64,000 nt of DNA from Lentimicrobiaceae bacterium (GCA_015061295.1 SUWU01000005.1:1-64000), one strand, 5' to 3'. Counted from the first letter of the stretch, positions 1 to 11,252 are shown. Program-made: numbers and translations. Notes: generated by a model not told the origin, from the sequence alone.

Positions 1-88
1 TCTCCGATTTTGTATGCAAATTGTATGTTATAAATTTATAATACAATCATAATATTAGTAAGTAATAAATTGATAATTAAATAGATAT

Positions 89-424
89 TTAAGGTTGGCA
101 AATCAAGAGTTTATTTACGATTAGATAATAATATACTTCAGCATGAGAGGCGTCTTTTGTCATGTCACCTGTCGTAATATCAGGAAAATAATCGAAGACG
201 AAGTCGCTTATCTTACGTCGGTCGTTATCTGACCATGAGAACGAATGGTTAGAAGACTCGCCGGTATAGACAATCTCACAGCTGTCTTCTGCCATTTTCC
301 ACGAAAGCTGCACCTCGTCAGAATGTTTGAGCAGATCTTGTTTGAATAAGAATTTTCCATAAATCCAATTCATCAGAATCAGGAGTAAGGATAATATTGC
401 GAATTTATAAATCAGTTTCTTCAT
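89..424 (-). CDS. Short protein with N-terminal TM segment; possibly a truncated SGNH/AlgX-like partner of the adjacent MBOAT acyltransferase
   Basis: ORF directly downstream of the MBOAT gene on the same strand; N-terminal hydrophobic segment; 'YTGESSNHSFSWSDNDRRKISDFVFDYFP' resembles the start of MBOAT-partner proteins; ends early and runs into AT-rich non-coding DNA. Confidence 0.4.
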   Translation of the reverse strand: MKKLIYKFAILSLLLILMNWIYGKFLFKQDLLKHSDEVQLSWKMAEDSCEIVYTGESSNHSFSWSDNDRRKISDFVFDYFPDITTGDMTKDASHAEVYYYLIVNKLLICQP

Positions 425-428
425 GACA

Positions 429-1847
429 TTAGAATTGGAAATAGATAAATGGGAAATTATTGACGCTTGAACATGTTATTATCATAAATATCAACACGAA
501 ATATATGAACCAACGTACTATAGCAGGAAGTTTGTCGCACCAGCTATCAAAGCGATTGTTTGCCAATAAGACATCTAAGACGATGAACAATCCGAGATAA
601 ATCCAGATGTTATTGTCTATTTGCAGATGTTCGCCAGCATTGAAATTGTTGATTAAGGAAGAGAATAGGTCGTGGATATTGGCGAAGCTTGTGGCTCTGA
701 ATAACGACCAGAACAAGGTCACGAGTATAAACGTCTTTGCTATTTTAAATGCGTCAACTATTAAAGTCGTGATTTTACCTTTGTTATCTCTTTGAGGAAT
801 ATGTTTCAAGATGGCTTTTTCCAAGATGTGAAGCAATCCGTGAGCGGCTCCCCAGATAAGGAAATTCCAAGCCGCGCCATGCCAGATGCCGCTAATCACA
901 AACACCACCATGATATTAAAAGCCCAACGGCTAAACTTCACGCGGCTACCTCCCAAAGGGAAATATACATAATCTCTGAACCATGTCGAGAGCGAGATAT
1001 GCCAGCGATGCCAGAAGTCGGCGATGCTTTTTGCCAAATACGGAGTGTTGAAGTTGTTGGTAATGTCGTAACCTATGAGTTTTGCGCTACCCAAGGCGAT
1101 GGTCGAATATCCGAAGAAATCGCCATAAATCTGGAACGAATAAAAAAACATTCCAAGTATGATGTCCCAAGAATTATATTTATTTGGATTTTCATAAATC
1201 AAATCTACATAATATCCGATGTTGTCTGCCACGACCATTTTGATGAAAAGTCCAAATATTATGAGTCTTAGACCTTTAGAGATATTTTCGTAACTAAATA
1301 TTTTCTCTTCACGAAGCTGACGCAAAAGGCTGCCCGGACGTTCTATCGGACCTGTCACCAACTGAGGGAAAAACATCACATAAAGCGAATATATCCCAAA
1401 GTTGCGTTCTGCCTTCTGGTTGCCACGATATACTTCAATAACATAACTCATGCTCTGGAAAGTATGGAACGACAGACCTATAGGCAATATCAAATCGACA
1501 GTGGTATTGACGTTGATACCTAACGACTGACATAACGCCACGAGATTGTCGTTGACAAATCCAAGATATTTGAAGATAAAGAGAACCAAGCAAGTCGAGA
1601 CGATACTTATTACCAAAAAACGTTTCTTCAGTTTATGGTTATCGGAATATTTCTCCATCAGAATACCGGCGAAATAATCTATGATTATCGTGATGAGAAG
1701 TATTAAAATGTATTTAGGAACAAACCACATGTAGAAAGTGCAGCTAGCAGCGAGAAGCATCACCCAACGATATTTATGCGGCAGCAGATAAAACAATATT
1801 ACTACTATAGGTAGAAATATCACATATTCAATTGAATTAAAAAGCAT
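429..1847 (-). CDS. MBOAT family O-acyltransferase (AlgI/DltB-like)
   Basis: Multi-TM protein with 'SIADFWHRWHISLSTWFRDYVYFPLGGSR' and 'SGIWHGAAWNFLIWGAAHGL' MBOAT motifs; start taken at internal Met (MLFNSIEYV). Confidence 0.9.
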   Translation of the reverse strand: MLFNSIEYVIFLPIVVILFYLLPHKYRWVMLLAASCTFYMWFVPKYILILLITIIIDYFAGILMEKYSDNHKLKKRFLVISIVSTCLVLFIFKYLGFVNDNLVALCQSLGINVNTTVDLILPIGLSFHTFQSMSYVIEVYRGNQKAERNFGIYSLYVMFFPQLVTGPIERPGSLLRQLREEKIFSYENISKGLRLIIFGLFIKMVVADNIGYYVDLIYENPNKYNSWDIILGMFFYSFQIYGDFFGYSTIALGSAKLIGYDITNNFNTPYLAKSIADFWHRWHISLSTWFRDYVYFPLGGSRVKFSRWAFNIMVVFVISGIWHGAAWNFLIWGAAHGLLHILEKAILKHIPQRDNKGKITTLIVDAFKIAKTFILVTLFWSLFRATSFANIHDLFSSLINNFNAGEHLQIDNNIWIYLGLFIVLDVLLANNRFDSWCDKLPAIVRWFIYFVLIFMIITCSSVNNFPFIYFQF

Positions 1848-1910
1848 TTGGTTATTTTTTTCGCAAAAATAATAATTTAACACATAGCAATTTTAATTTT
1901 ACATTTTTTT

Positions 1911-1918
1911 TATCTTTG
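1911..1918 (+). promoter_or_regulatory. Bacteroidota -7 promoter box TATCTTTG upstream of rnr
   Basis: Exact TATCTTTG about 55 bp upstream of the rnr ATG. Confidence 0.6.
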
Positions 1919-1972
1919 TAATGCCCTTCGGCTGACAACAGTCGTTATCCAAATTTTAAAAACAACATACTT

Positions 1973-4150
1973 ATGTCAAGAAAGAAAAACAAAAACAGCC
2001 TCAGTACTTTTGTAAATACCATTCTTGCTATATTTGGTGAACATCCGTTCAAACCAATGAATTATAAACAGATTGCCAAGATGATGTCGGTACGCGACGC
2101 CGCTGACAAAGATGTGATTCATCAGATTCTCGTCACTCTTTGTAATGAAGGAAAACTCATAGAAGATCGTCCGTATCGTTATCTTCTTCATCCTGATTAT
2201 ATACGCGAATATGGTCCTAAGCCTCAATATGTCGTTGGTATTGTCGATATGAAAAGTACAGGCAAAGCATACGTCATTCCTGATGAGGAAGGCGAAGACA
2301 TCTTCATCGCTGCTAACAACACAGGCAAGGCGCTTCATGGCGATAAAGTCAAGGTCTCGATGTTTCCTAAACGTAAGAGCAAGAAAAACGAAGGCGAGAT
2401 TGTCGAGATCATCGAGCGCGCCAAGACCGATTTCGTCGGCATTTTCAGCCTCTCGCACGGCTTCGCCTTCGTGGTGCCAGATCGTATCACCATGCCTCTC
2501 AGCATATATATCCCGAAAGGCAAATATAAAGGAGCTAAAGACGGACAGAAAGTCATTGTGCATCTCACCGACTGGCCCGACAACGCCAAGAATCCTTTTG
2601 GCGAGATAGTGAAAGTACTCGGTAATCCAGGAGAAAATAACGTAGAGATGCAGTCGATTCTCGCGGAATATGAATATCCTCTCGACTTCCCTAAAGCCGT
2701 AGAGAAAGAAGCAAAAGCCATTTCTGAAAAGATTAAATCAGCAGAGATAAAGAAACGTCGCGACTTCCGCAACGTCTTCACCGTCACCATCGACCCGCAC
2801 GACGCCAAAGACTTTGACGACGCCCTTTCGTTACAATATCTGCCAAACGGCAATTATGAAGTGGGCGTTCATATCGCCGACGTCTCTCATTACGTACAGC
2901 CTGGCTCTGCCATCGATGCCGAGGCTCAAGAACGCGGAACATCAGTCTATCTCGTTGACAGAACGATACCTATGCTTCCTGAAAAACTATGCAACATGGT
3001 ATGTTCGCTGCGTCCCGACGAGGAGAAACTTGCTTTCTCTGTTATCTTTGAATTGAATGAAAATGCTGATATTGTCAATAAATGGATTGGCAAGACTGTC
3101 ATAAAATCAAATCGTCGTTATGCTTACGAAGAAGTGCAAGAGATGATAGAAGGCGCTGATGGCGATAACAAGAAAGAACTTATGACGCTCAACGACTTGG
3201 CTACGAAGCTGCGTGCCAAGAGGATGAAAGAAGGCTGTATCAACTTCCATTCGGAAGAGGTGAAATTTATTCTTGACGAGAACGGAAAACCTATCGACAC
3301 TTACGTCAAGGTGCAGAAAGAAGCCAATATGTTGATAGAAGATTTCATGCTTCTTGCCAATAAAACGATAGCCGAGACGATGTCGAAATCGAGTAAATAT
3401 AAAGACTATACCTTCGTCTTCAGAATACACGACGAGCCTAATCCAGAGAAGCTTTCAAACTTCATACAGCTCGTCTCAAAACTCGGTTATTCGATGAATA
3501 TCAGTTCGAGGGAGAAACTTGTGAAGTCGTATAACGCTTTATTTGATGCCGTTGACGGTAAAGGCGAGAAAAACTTGGTGGAATCTGTCGCTATCAGGAC
3601 TATGGCGAAAGCAGTATATAGCACAACCAACATAGGTCATTACGGGTTAGCTTTCCCATATTACACTCACTTTACTTCGCCTATACGTCGTTATCCCGAC
3701 TTAATGGTTCATAGGTTGATAGAACGTTATCTTATAGAAAATCAGCCGAGTGTCGATAAAGAAGAATACGAAGAGTTATGTCTTCATGCTAGCGAGATGG
3801 AGAAAAGAGCTGCCGATATGGAACGTGAGTCGGTGAAATACAAACAAGCCGAATATCTGCAAGATCAGATAGGGAAGGTGTTCGATGGCCTGATTTCAGG
3901 CATCAGCAAATGGGGGATATACGTAGAACTCAAGAAAAGCAAATGCGAGGGCTTGATACGCTACGCCGACTTAGACGATGACTTCTACTATCTTGACGAG
4001 GAAAACTTCCGCGTCATAGGACAAGACTACGGAAACATATATCAACTTGGAGACGAGGTGAAGATTAGAGTGAAAGATGTAAATCTCATCAAGAAACAAT
4101 TAGATTTCGAGATGGTCGTCAACAATAGAACGAAAAAAAGAAAACGCTGA
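1973..4150 (+). CDS. rnr: Ribonuclease R
   Basis: RNB motif 'TVTIDPHDAKDFDDALSLQYLPNGNYEVGVHIADVSHYV', 'FTSPIRRYPDLMVHRL', C-terminal S1 domain. Confidence 0.95.
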   Translation: MSRKKNKNSLSTFVNTILAIFGEHPFKPMNYKQIAKMMSVRDAADKDVIHQILVTLCNEGKLIEDRPYRYLLHPDYIREYGPKPQYVVGIVDMKSTGKAYVIPDEEGEDIFIAANNTGKALHGDKVKVSMFPKRKSKKNEGEIVEIIERAKTDFVGIFSLSHGFAFVVPDRITMPLSIYIPKGKYKGAKDGQKVIVHLTDWPDNAKNPFGEIVKVLGNPGENNVEMQSILAEYEYPLDFPKAVEKEAKAISEKIKSAEIKKRRDFRNVFTVTIDPHDAKDFDDALSLQYLPNGNYEVGVHIADVSHYVQPGSAIDAEAQERGTSVYLVDRTIPMLPEKLCNMVCSLRPDEEKLAFSVIFELNENADIVNKWIGKTVIKSNRRYAYEEVQEMIEGADGDNKKELMTLNDLATKLRAKRMKEGCINFHSEEVKFILDENGKPIDTYVKVQKEANMLIEDFMLLANKTIAETMSKSSKYKDYTFVFRIHDEPNPEKLSNFIQLVSKLGYSMNISSREKLVKSYNALFDAVDGKGEKNLVESVAIRTMAKAVYSTTNIGHYGLAFPYYTHFTSPIRRYPDLMVHRLIERYLIENQPSVDKEEYEELCLHASEMEKRAADMERESVKYKQAEYLQDQIGKVFDGLISGISKWGIYVELKKSKCEGLIRYADLDDDFYYLDEENFRVIGQDYGNIYQLGDEVKIRVKDVNLIKKQLDFEMVVNNRTKKRKR

Positions 4151-4166
4151 CTCAACAACTCAGAAC

Positions 4167-4201
4167 AAGACTCGGAGTCTGAAAATCAGACTCCGAGTCT
4201 T
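4167..4201. terminator. Long perfect hairpin between convergent rnr and metG
   Basis: AAGACTCGGAGTCTGA-AAA-TCAGACTCCGAGTCTT, 16-bp stem; each arm contains the smaller palindrome GACTCGGAGTC. Confidence 0.65.
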
Positions 4202-4216
4202 AGTATCTATAAAAAA

Positions 4217-6277
4217 TCATCCAACATTACTTCCTGGAGCGACAGGCTGACTTGGTGTTACAACAACCAATCTTCCGTCTTTGTCTTCTGCCGATAATAT
4301 CATGCCTTCACTGGTGACGCCTTTCAACTTACGAGGCTCGAAGTTAGCGATGAAGCAAACTTGCTTGCCAACCAACTCTTCTGGATTAGGATAATATTTC
4401 GCGATGCCAGAAACGATGGTACGTTTGTTCATGCCGTCGTCGATCAAGAATTGTAATAACTTATCAGCTTTTGGAACTTTTGTGCATTCTAAGACAGTAC
4501 CAACTCTGATGTCCATCTTGCCAAATTCGTCAATATTAGTATTAGGCTTGACAGGATTTGGAGCCCATGCGTTGAGTTCGTTCTGTTTCTTGGTATCTTC
4601 CAACTTCTTAATCTGTGCTGCTACAGTCTCGTCTTCCACTTTTGTGAACAACAACTCTACTTCACCGATTTGACTTTCTTCATTTAACAAAACAGTCTCC
4701 TTAGCCTGATTCCATCCGCTTACTTCCAAACCTATCATAGCTTGTAACTTCTTAGCTGAGAAAGGAAGGAATGGTTCTGAAAGGATAGCGAGTTTTGCAA
4801 CGATTTGCAACGACACTGCGAGGACTGTCTTCACTCTTTCTGGATCGGTCTTGAATTGTTTCCAAGGTTCGTTTTCGGTGAGATAACGATTTCCGAGACG
4901 AGCAAGATTCATCAATTCTGACAAAGCCTCACGGAATTTATATGTGTCAAGAAGATGAGCAATCTTGTCAGGATATTGATTCATCTCTTCTATAGCTGCG
5001 TTATCTTTCTCATTGAGATTTGTCAAGGCAGGAACTTTACCTTCAAAATATTTATGAGTCAAGACCAAAGTACGGTTTACGAAGTTACCGAACACTGCGA
5101 GTAACTCATTATTATTTCTGTCTTGATAATCTTTCCAAGTGAAGTTATTATCTTTTGTCTCTGGAGCGTTAGCTGTCAAAACGTAACGAAGCACATCTTG
5201 TTTTCCAGGGAACTCTTCAAGATATTCGTGCAACCATACTGCCCAGTTACGAGAAGTAGATATCTTATCGTTTTCAAGGTTGAGGAATTCGTTAGCAGGA
5301 ACGTTTTCTGGCACTATATAATCGCCGTATGCCTTGAGCATACAAGGGAATATGATACAGTGGAACACGATGTTATCTTTACCGATGAAATGAACGAGTT
5401 TCGTATCTTCATCTTTCCACCATTTTTTCCAGTCGGTGCCATTTTCTGCACAATGTTCTATTGTATTTGAGATGTAACCTATTGGAGCATCGAACCATAC
5501 GTATAGCACTTTACCGTCGGCTTCTTCAAGAGGCACAGGCACGCCCCAGTCGAGGTCGCGAGTCACAGCACGAGGCTGCAAGCCATTGTCGAGCCAGCTT
5601 TTCACCTGACCATAAACGTTAGGTTTCCATTCTTTATGACCTTCGATAATCCAGTCGCGGAGCCATTGTTCATATTGGTCTAAAGGAAGATACCAGTGTT
5701 TGGTAGCTTTCTTTACGAGTTTCGCGCCGCTGAGAGCTGAGTGAGGATTTATCAATTCTTCAGGGCTCATCGAAGAACCGCATTTCTCGCATTGGTCGCC
5801 GTAAGCATGGTCGTTACCGCATTTAGGACAAGTACCGATGATATAACGGTCGGATAAGAACTTGTTACGTTCTGGGTCGAAGAACTGTTCTGTCTCTCTC
5901 TCGATGAATTTACCGTCTTCGTAGAGTTTCTTGAAGAAAGCAGCTGCTGTCTCGTGATGAGTTTTAGAAGAAGTACGGGAATATATGTCGTAGCTTATTC
6001 CAAGTTTTTCAAAAGAGTCTTTGATGATATTATGGTATCTATCGACGATGTCTTGAGGTGTGCAGCCTTCTTTTTCTGCTTTGATAGTGATAGGCACTCC
6101 GTGTTCATCGGAGCCGCCGACAAACAAGACCTCTTCACCTTTCATTCGCAGGTAACGGACGTAAGTGTCGGCAGGGATATAGACACCAGCTAAGTGACCG
6201 ATATGTACAGGACCATTAGCGTAAGGTAAAGCTGTCGTTACCGTATAACGCTTAAATTGTTTGTCGTTATTTTCCAT
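4217..6277 (-). CDS. metG: Methionyl-tRNA synthetase with C-terminal tRNA-binding domain
   Basis: '[31 protein letters not shown]', zinc motif '[19 protein letters not shown]', '[11 protein letters not shown]', C-terminal EMAP-like domain '[27 protein letters not shown]'. Confidence 0.97.
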   Translation of the reverse strand: MENNDKQFKRYTVTTALPYANGPVHIGHLAGVYIPADTYVRYLRMKGEEVLFVGGSDEHGVPITIKAEKEGCTPQDIVDRYHNIIKDSFEKLGISYDIYSRTSSKTHHETAAAFFKKLYEDGKFIERETEQFFDPERNKFLSDRYIIGTCPKCGNDHAYGDQCEKCGSSMSPEELINPHSALSGAKLVKKATKHWYLPLDQYEQWLRDWIIEGHKEWKPNVYGQVKSWLDNGLQPRAVTRDLDWGVPVPLEEADGKVLYVWFDAPIGYISNTIEHCAENGTDWKKWWKDEDTKLVHFIGKDNIVFHCIIFPCMLKAYGDYIVPENVPANEFLNLENDKISTSRNWAVWLHEYLEEFPGKQDVLRYVLTANAPETKDNNFTWKDYQDRNNNELLAVFGNFVNRTLVLTHKYFEGKVPALTNLNEKDNAAIEEMNQYPDKIAHLLDTYKFREALSELMNLARLGNRYLTENEPWKQFKTDPERVKTVLAVSLQIVAKLAILSEPFLPFSAKKLQAMIGLEVSGWNQAKETVLLNEESQIGEVELLFTKVEDETVAAQIKKLEDTKKQNELNAWAPNPVKPNTNIDEFGKMDIRVGTVLECTKVPKADKLLQFLIDDGMNKRTIVSGIAKYYPNPEELVGKQVCFIANFEPRKLKGVTSEGMILSAEDKDGRLVVVTPSQPVAPGSNVG

Positions 6278-6357
6278 TTTTATAAAGTTTTATGAGTTTA
6301 AAATTAAGGTACAAAGATACGAGTAATTTTTGAAAATGAAGATAAAACGACAATAAA

Positions 6358-6388
6358 AAAGCCCAGCTTCTTAATGAAACCGGACTTT
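6358..6388 (-). terminator. Probable terminator for the 6410-6874 gene
   Basis: Minus strand AAAGTCCGG...CTGGGCTTT (9 bp with G-U pairs) followed by a T run. Confidence 0.5.
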
Positions 6389-6409
6389 CTTATTCTTGTT
6401 ATGAATCTC

Positions 6410-6874
6410 TTAGAACTTCATTGAAACACCAAGTTGACCGCCAAATGCTGAACCACCACCAAGTTCAAGGTTGACACCCCATTGTCCGAAATAGTAACGT
6501 GCTCCAAGATGACCGTTTAATGCAAATGAGCTTCCCAAGACACCAAGATTCAAACCAACATAAGTATCTAAGTTGTTTATAAATTCATAGTGGAAGTTAC
6601 CTCTTGCACCTGCTGACAAATGAACGCCTAATCCACCACCAACTTTGTCATACATATATACACCAACTTCACCACCAACAGAAACAGCTGCATTACCATT
6701 AATAAAACCGCTAACAACACCATAATCTGCAGCTACACCTATAGGAAGACCATAACCGCTGAAACCAACTTTTAAAGTTCCTACTAATTGACCTTTGCTC
6801 ATTGTGCTTTGAGCTTGAACACCCAAACCTAAGAAGCAGAATACTGCTACTAAAAAGAATAATTTTTTCTTCAT
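6410..6874 (-). CDS. Small secreted, glycine-rich beta-barrel-like outer membrane protein
   Basis: Signal peptide MKKKLFFLVAVFCFLGLGVQAQS, alternating glycine/hydrophobic pattern, terminal Phe. Confidence 0.6.
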   Translation of the reverse strand: MKKKLFFLVAVFCFLGLGVQAQSTMSKGQLVGTLKVGFSGYGLPIGVAADYGVVSGFINGNAAVSVGGEVGVYMYDKVGGGLGVHLSAGARGNFHYEFINNLDTYVGLNLGVLGSSFALNGHLGARYYFGQWGVNLELGGGSAFGGQLGVSMKF

Positions 6875-6902
6875 GACTTTAAATTTAAATTAAACATGCT
6901 CG

Positions 6903-6910
6903 CAAAGATA
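6903..6910 (-). promoter_or_regulatory. -7 box TATCTTTG (minus strand) for the 6410-6874 gene
   Basis: CAAAGATA on + strand; divergent from the -7 box at 6953-6960. Confidence 0.55.
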
Positions 6911-6952
6911 ACATTTTTTCTTTTCAGACAATATTTCTATCATCAGTTTTTT

Positions 6953-6960
6953 TATCTTTG
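6953..6960 (+). promoter_or_regulatory. -7 box TATCTTTG for the GH3 gene
   Basis: Exact TATCTTTG about 22 bp before the ATG at 6983. Confidence 0.6.
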
Positions 6961-6982
6961 CAAAAAAATAAATTTAACAATT

Positions 6983-8530
6983 ATGTCAAAGATTTTCGGC
7001 ACACTGATGAAGACTGTTTATTCGGTAGGCAACATTCCTATCGATATAAAACAAAAGAGATTAGATCCAATAAAAGCACAAAACAAAGTTCTAACAAAAT
7101 TGTTAAAGAAGGCATCTAACACAGCATTTGGCGAATATTATAATTTCAATGAAATCTTAAAATCTGATAACATATTTGACACTTTCAGAGAAAATATACC
7201 TATCTTTGACTACAACTCCATGTATAAAAACTGGTGGTTCCGCGCTTTAAACGGAGAGACGTTCGTCACATGGCCTGGCAAAATCAAATATTTCGCTTTA
7301 AGTTCAGGTACTTCGGAGGCATCGAGTAAGTTCATCCCTATCACCAACAACATGCTCAGCTCTATTAAGAAAGCAAGTCTTCGACAGATCTTAGCGGCCA
7401 CAAAATATGACTTCCCATTAGACTTTTATGACAAAGGCTTCCTCATGATAGGCGGTAGCACACACCTTCAATATAATGGAACTTATTACTCAGGCGACCT
7501 TTCTGGCATCTCAGCTGCTAAACTGCCTTTCTGGTTCGAGTACTTCTATAAACCTGGAAGAAAAATATCCAAGACAACAGACTGGAACACCAAACTCGAT
7601 GAAATGGTAAAAAAAGCTCCATCATGGGACATCGGTGTTCTCGTTGGCGTGCCTTCTTGGGTGCAGATACTCTTAGAACGCATCATAAAAGAATATAACC
7701 TGAATACAATACACGACATGTGGCCTTCATTGTCGGCTTATGTCCACAGCGGCGTTGCATTTGCTCCTTATGAAAAAAGCTTCGAGAAATTGTTCGGCAA
7801 GCCTGTGGTTTATAGCGAAAGTTACTTGGCATCGGAAGGTTATATCGCTTATCAAGTAGATCTCAACAAACGCATAATGCAACTCATTGTTGACAATGGA
7901 ATCTATTACGAGTTCTTGCCTTTCAACGAAGAAAACTTCGATGAAGACGGAAACGTAAAACAAAACTGCAAGTCTCTAACAATGAGTGAAATTGAAGAGA
8001 ATGTAGATTATGCAATCTTACTATCTACAAACGCTGGTACATGGAGATACCTTATCGGTGATGTCATTAAATTTGTCAATAAAGAGAAATGTGAAATAGT
8101 CATCACAGGAAGAACCAAACAATTCTTAAGCCTCGTAGGAGAACATCTCTCTCAAGACAATATGAACCAAGCTATTGAGAACATATCCAACGAACTGAAA
8201 GTTAATATAAATGAATTTACTGTCACTGGTTTCCGTGAAGATAAGTCTTTTGCTCATCACTGGTATTTAGGCTGCGACGATGCTATTGACAAAGAATTAG
8301 CTATCAAAAAAATAGATGAACATCTGAAAGTTCTCAACGACGACTATCGTGTTGAAAGAGAAGAGGCTCTGAAGAATTTATATATCGATGTCATTCCAAC
8401 ACATGTCTTTTATGATTTTATGGAGAAAAAAGGAAAGATTGGAGGAGCCACTAAGTTTCCTCGTGTCATGAAAGGCGAACGCTGTAAAGAATGGGAGCAA
8501 TTTGTATCTTCATTAAATCTTAATAAATGA
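6983..8530 (+). CDS. GH3 (auxin-responsive promoter) family acyl-adenylating enzyme
   Basis: 'YFALSSGTSEASSKFIPIT', 'VYSESYLASEGYIAYQ', 'GTWRYLIGDVIKFVN' typical of GH3; track start 6896 lies in the promoter so start moved to 6983. Confidence 0.85.
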   Translation: MSKIFGTLMKTVYSVGNIPIDIKQKRLDPIKAQNKVLTKLLKKASNTAFGEYYNFNEILKSDNIFDTFRENIPIFDYNSMYKNWWFRALNGETFVTWPGKIKYFALSSGTSEASSKFIPITNNMLSSIKKASLRQILAATKYDFPLDFYDKGFLMIGGSTHLQYNGTYYSGDLSGISAAKLPFWFEYFYKPGRKISKTTDWNTKLDEMVKKAPSWDIGVLVGVPSWVQILLERIIKEYNLNTIHDMWPSLSAYVHSGVAFAPYEKSFEKLFGKPVVYSESYLASEGYIAYQVDLNKRIMQLIVDNGIYYEFLPFNEENFDEDGNVKQNCKSLTMSEIEENVDYAILLSTNAGTWRYLIGDVIKFVNKEKCEIVITGRTKQFLSLVGEHLSQDNMNQAIENISNELKVNINEFTVTGFREDKSFAHHWYLGCDDAIDKELAIKKIDEHLKVLNDDYRVEREEALKNLYIDVIPTHVFYDFMEKKGKIGGATKFPRVMKGERCKEWEQFVSSLNLNK

Positions 8531-9201
8531 CAATTTTTTTTGAAGGTGCAATAATAGGATTGACCTTAGCCCTCATCATGGGCTTCGGTCCATCGTTTTT
8601 CACGTTGATACAAACGAGCATCAGCAGAGGCTTTAAATCAGCTATGTTGTTAGATTTAGGCATCGTCTTAAACGACATAATGATTGTTGCCCTTATGATG
8701 ATGACAAATGTTCAATTTAACATCAAAGGAGAAAGGGGATTGATATATGCGGGCATCAGCGCTGGTATCATACTGATAATATTTGGAGTTTATACCTATA
8801 CTTTATCACCTAAAAAAATTATACATATCAGCGAGAACAACAACAACAGTATTGAACGATTAAATGAAAAGTTCGATGACGCTCCAAAGTGGTATGTGTA
8901 TATCTCAAAAGGATTTCTGATAAATGTATTCAATCCTTTCGTATGGATCTTCTGGATCACGTGCGTTGCTTCTGCCTCGAGTAGCTATGGCGGTGACAAG
9001 AAGTCGTTGATTATATTCTTCGCTGGAGTCTTTATAATAGTTTTTTTCTTCGACATACTCAAGGCATTAGGAGCTTACTCCTTAAAGAAATTCTTCACTG
9101 AGAAAATGCTGAAGATATTGAACAGAATAACAGGTATCGCCTTGATAGCATCAGCTATCTACATTATTGTAAGAGTGATATTTTTCCCTATCGAGATATA
9201 A
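8527..9201 (+). CDS. LysE/RhtB family amino-acid exporter-like membrane protein
   Basis: 'GPSFFTLIQTSISRGFKSAMLLDLGI' LysE-type N-terminus, six hydrophobic segments, ATGA overlap with upstream gene. Confidence 0.75.
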   Translation: MTIFFEGAIIGLTLALIMGFGPSFFTLIQTSISRGFKSAMLLDLGIVLNDIMIVALMMMTNVQFNIKGERGLIYAGISAGIILIIFGVYTYTLSPKKIIHISENNNNSIERLNEKFDDAPKWYVYISKGFLINVFNPFVWIFWITCVASASSSYGGDKKSLIIFFAGVFIIVFFFDILKALGAYSLKKFFTEKMLKILNRITGIALIASAIYIIVRVIFFPIEI

Positions 9202-9204
9202 TTA

Positions 9205-10983
9205 TCAGTATTCTTCTGAAAATTTAATGTCTTTAACATTAAGTTGAAGATTGGTCTTTCCTTGCCAGAAATTCTTCTCTATGCAGTAACACATATCAAA
9301 AGGCTCTCTTGAATGTACCCTATTGTATATATGGCCTTTTTGGAAAGCTATTCCTGCAAAGATATTATCTGGAGCATTCTGTTGAAATATCGTGAGTTTC
9401 AGATGTTTTTTATCACCTACCGAACGAGATGTTCCCGCATCTACCACATTCTTGGTGAGGAATACAGGCGACATATTTCCAGGTCCGAAAGGAGCGAACT
9501 GTTTTAATACACGAACAAATTTAGGTGTTATATCTGAGAAATTAATCTCAAGATCCACATTGAGTTCTGGCACTAACTCCTCATTCTCTATATTTGCAGA
9601 GACATACTCTTCAAAACGTCTCATAAACTCAGGGAGGTTCTCTGGCTTAAGAGAAAGTCCTGCCGCATATTTATGACCACCAAAATGTTCTAATAAGTCG
9701 GAACAATTATCGATAGCATCATATATGTCGAAACTTCTTATCGAACGAGCTGAGCCTGTAATGAGATTATTCGACCTCGTCAGCACTATTGTAGGACGAT
9801 AATACGAATCTGTCAATCGTGAGGCAACGATACCTATGACACCTTTTTGCCAATTCTCATTAAACAATACTGTACTCTTAGCATCGCGTAATCGAGTGTC
9901 TCTTTCTATCATAGACAGAGCTTCTTTCGTTATCTCATTATCTAACTCACGACGTTTAGCGTTGAGGTTATTGATACCTGCTGCCAATTTCTCAGCATGT
10001 TCTTTTCTATCAGCGATGAGCAATCTTACCGAGTCGCTGGCTTTTTCCAAACGACCAGCCGCATTGATACGTGGTCCTATCATAAAAACCAAATCACTGA
10101 TAGTGACTTCCTTATTCAAGACATTATGTGGTTGCTCCTTATTAGATTGTACATCATCGTCAATGCGAAATACGTTGGCATGACTCAACACTGCTTCTAT
10201 TCCTGGACGAGGATTCTTATTGATCTGCTGCAATCCATAATATGCCAACACTCTATTTTCTCCCGTAATAGGAACAATATCTGCAGCAATACTTACTGCC
10301 ACTAAGTCAAGAAGTTCATATACCTCATCGATAGAACGATTCAATGTCATAGACAATGCCGTAATCAATTTAAAGCCAACTCCACAACCAGAAAGTTCCT
10401 TATATGGATATTCGCAGTCGCTACGTTTAGAGTCAAGGACAGCCACAGCATTCGGTATCTCATCCCCTGGACGATGATGGTCGCATATGATGAAATCTAT
10501 ATTAAACTCGTTGGCATATTCTATCTTCTCAACAGCTTTAATTCCACAGTCTAAAACAATGATAAGACTGAAACCATTGTCACGAGCATAATCAATACCT
10601 TTGTAAGAAATGCCATACCCTTCATCGTATCTGTCGGGAATATAGAACTCTATCTTTTTCTTGTTGACAATATTCTTCAGATAAGTATAAATCAGAGCAA
10701 CCGCTGTGGTTCCATCAACATCATAATCACCATAAATCAAGATTTTCTCACCATTGTCTATAGCCTTTATAACTCTCTCAACAGCCTTATCCATGTCTTT
10801 CATCATGAAAGGATCATGAAGATGTTCTAATGATGGTCTGAAAAAATCTCTCGCTTCTTCAAAATTTTTAATACCACGCTGGACAAGCAAAGTAGATAGA
10901 TTCTTATCGATACCCAAAGATTCCGATAAACTATCAACAAGTTGTTTGTCAACACTTTTATTTATATTCCAACGCGTATTCAT
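9205..10983 (-). CDS. recJ: Single-stranded-DNA-specific exonuclease RecJ
   Basis: DHH motifs 'ILIYGDYDVDGTTAVALI', 'IICDHHRPG'; DHHA1 'GGHKYAAGLSL'. Confidence 0.95.
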   Translation of the reverse strand: MNTRWNINKSVDKQLVDSLSESLGIDKNLSTLLVQRGIKNFEEARDFFRPSLEHLHDPFMMKDMDKAVERVIKAIDNGEKILIYGDYDVDGTTAVALIYTYLKNIVNKKKIEFYIPDRYDEGYGISYKGIDYARDNGFSLIIVLDCGIKAVEKIEYANEFNIDFIICDHHRPGDEIPNAVAVLDSKRSDCEYPYKELSGCGVGFKLITALSMTLNRSIDEVYELLDLVAVSIAADIVPITGENRVLAYYGLQQINKNPRPGIEAVLSHANVFRIDDDVQSNKEQPHNVLNKEVTISDLVFMIGPRINAAGRLEKASDSVRLLIADRKEHAEKLAAGINNLNAKRRELDNEITKEALSMIERDTRLRDAKSTVLFNENWQKGVIGIVASRLTDSYYRPTIVLTRSNNLITGSARSIRSFDIYDAIDNCSDLLEHFGGHKYAAGLSLKPENLPEFMRRFEEYVSANIENEELVPELNVDLEINFSDITPKFVRVLKQFAPFGPGNMSPVFLTKNVVDAGTSRSVGDKKHLKLTIFQQNAPDNIFAGIAFQKGHIYNRVHSREPFDMCYCIEKNFWQGKTNLQLNVKDIKFSEEY

Positions 10984-11252
10984 TACAAAAAAATTGAACT
11001 CGTAAAATTACAACAATTTATTGACTTCATCAAAGTTTTTTTTACCAAAATAACAAAAAAAATATATCTGTTAATATTCAGTGTTTTAGAGTTAACTAGA
11101 CGACAAGACAACGAGACAACGAGATAAAAGTTGCATCACAGATTGAGAAGTTTCTACTGCGTTTTTTTAGTAAAAAAAGTTGTGAAAATACTTTTACAAA
11201 TGAGATAATTTTTATAATATTGCAATATGTTTAACCCTAAAACTTTTATCCC

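Noticed and set aside
792-1271. 159-aa plus-strand ORF
   Set aside because: Antisense to the well-supported MBOAT gene; no recognisable motifs. The same reasoning applies to the other antisense ORFs over rnr, metG, dnaK, cydA and the rest.
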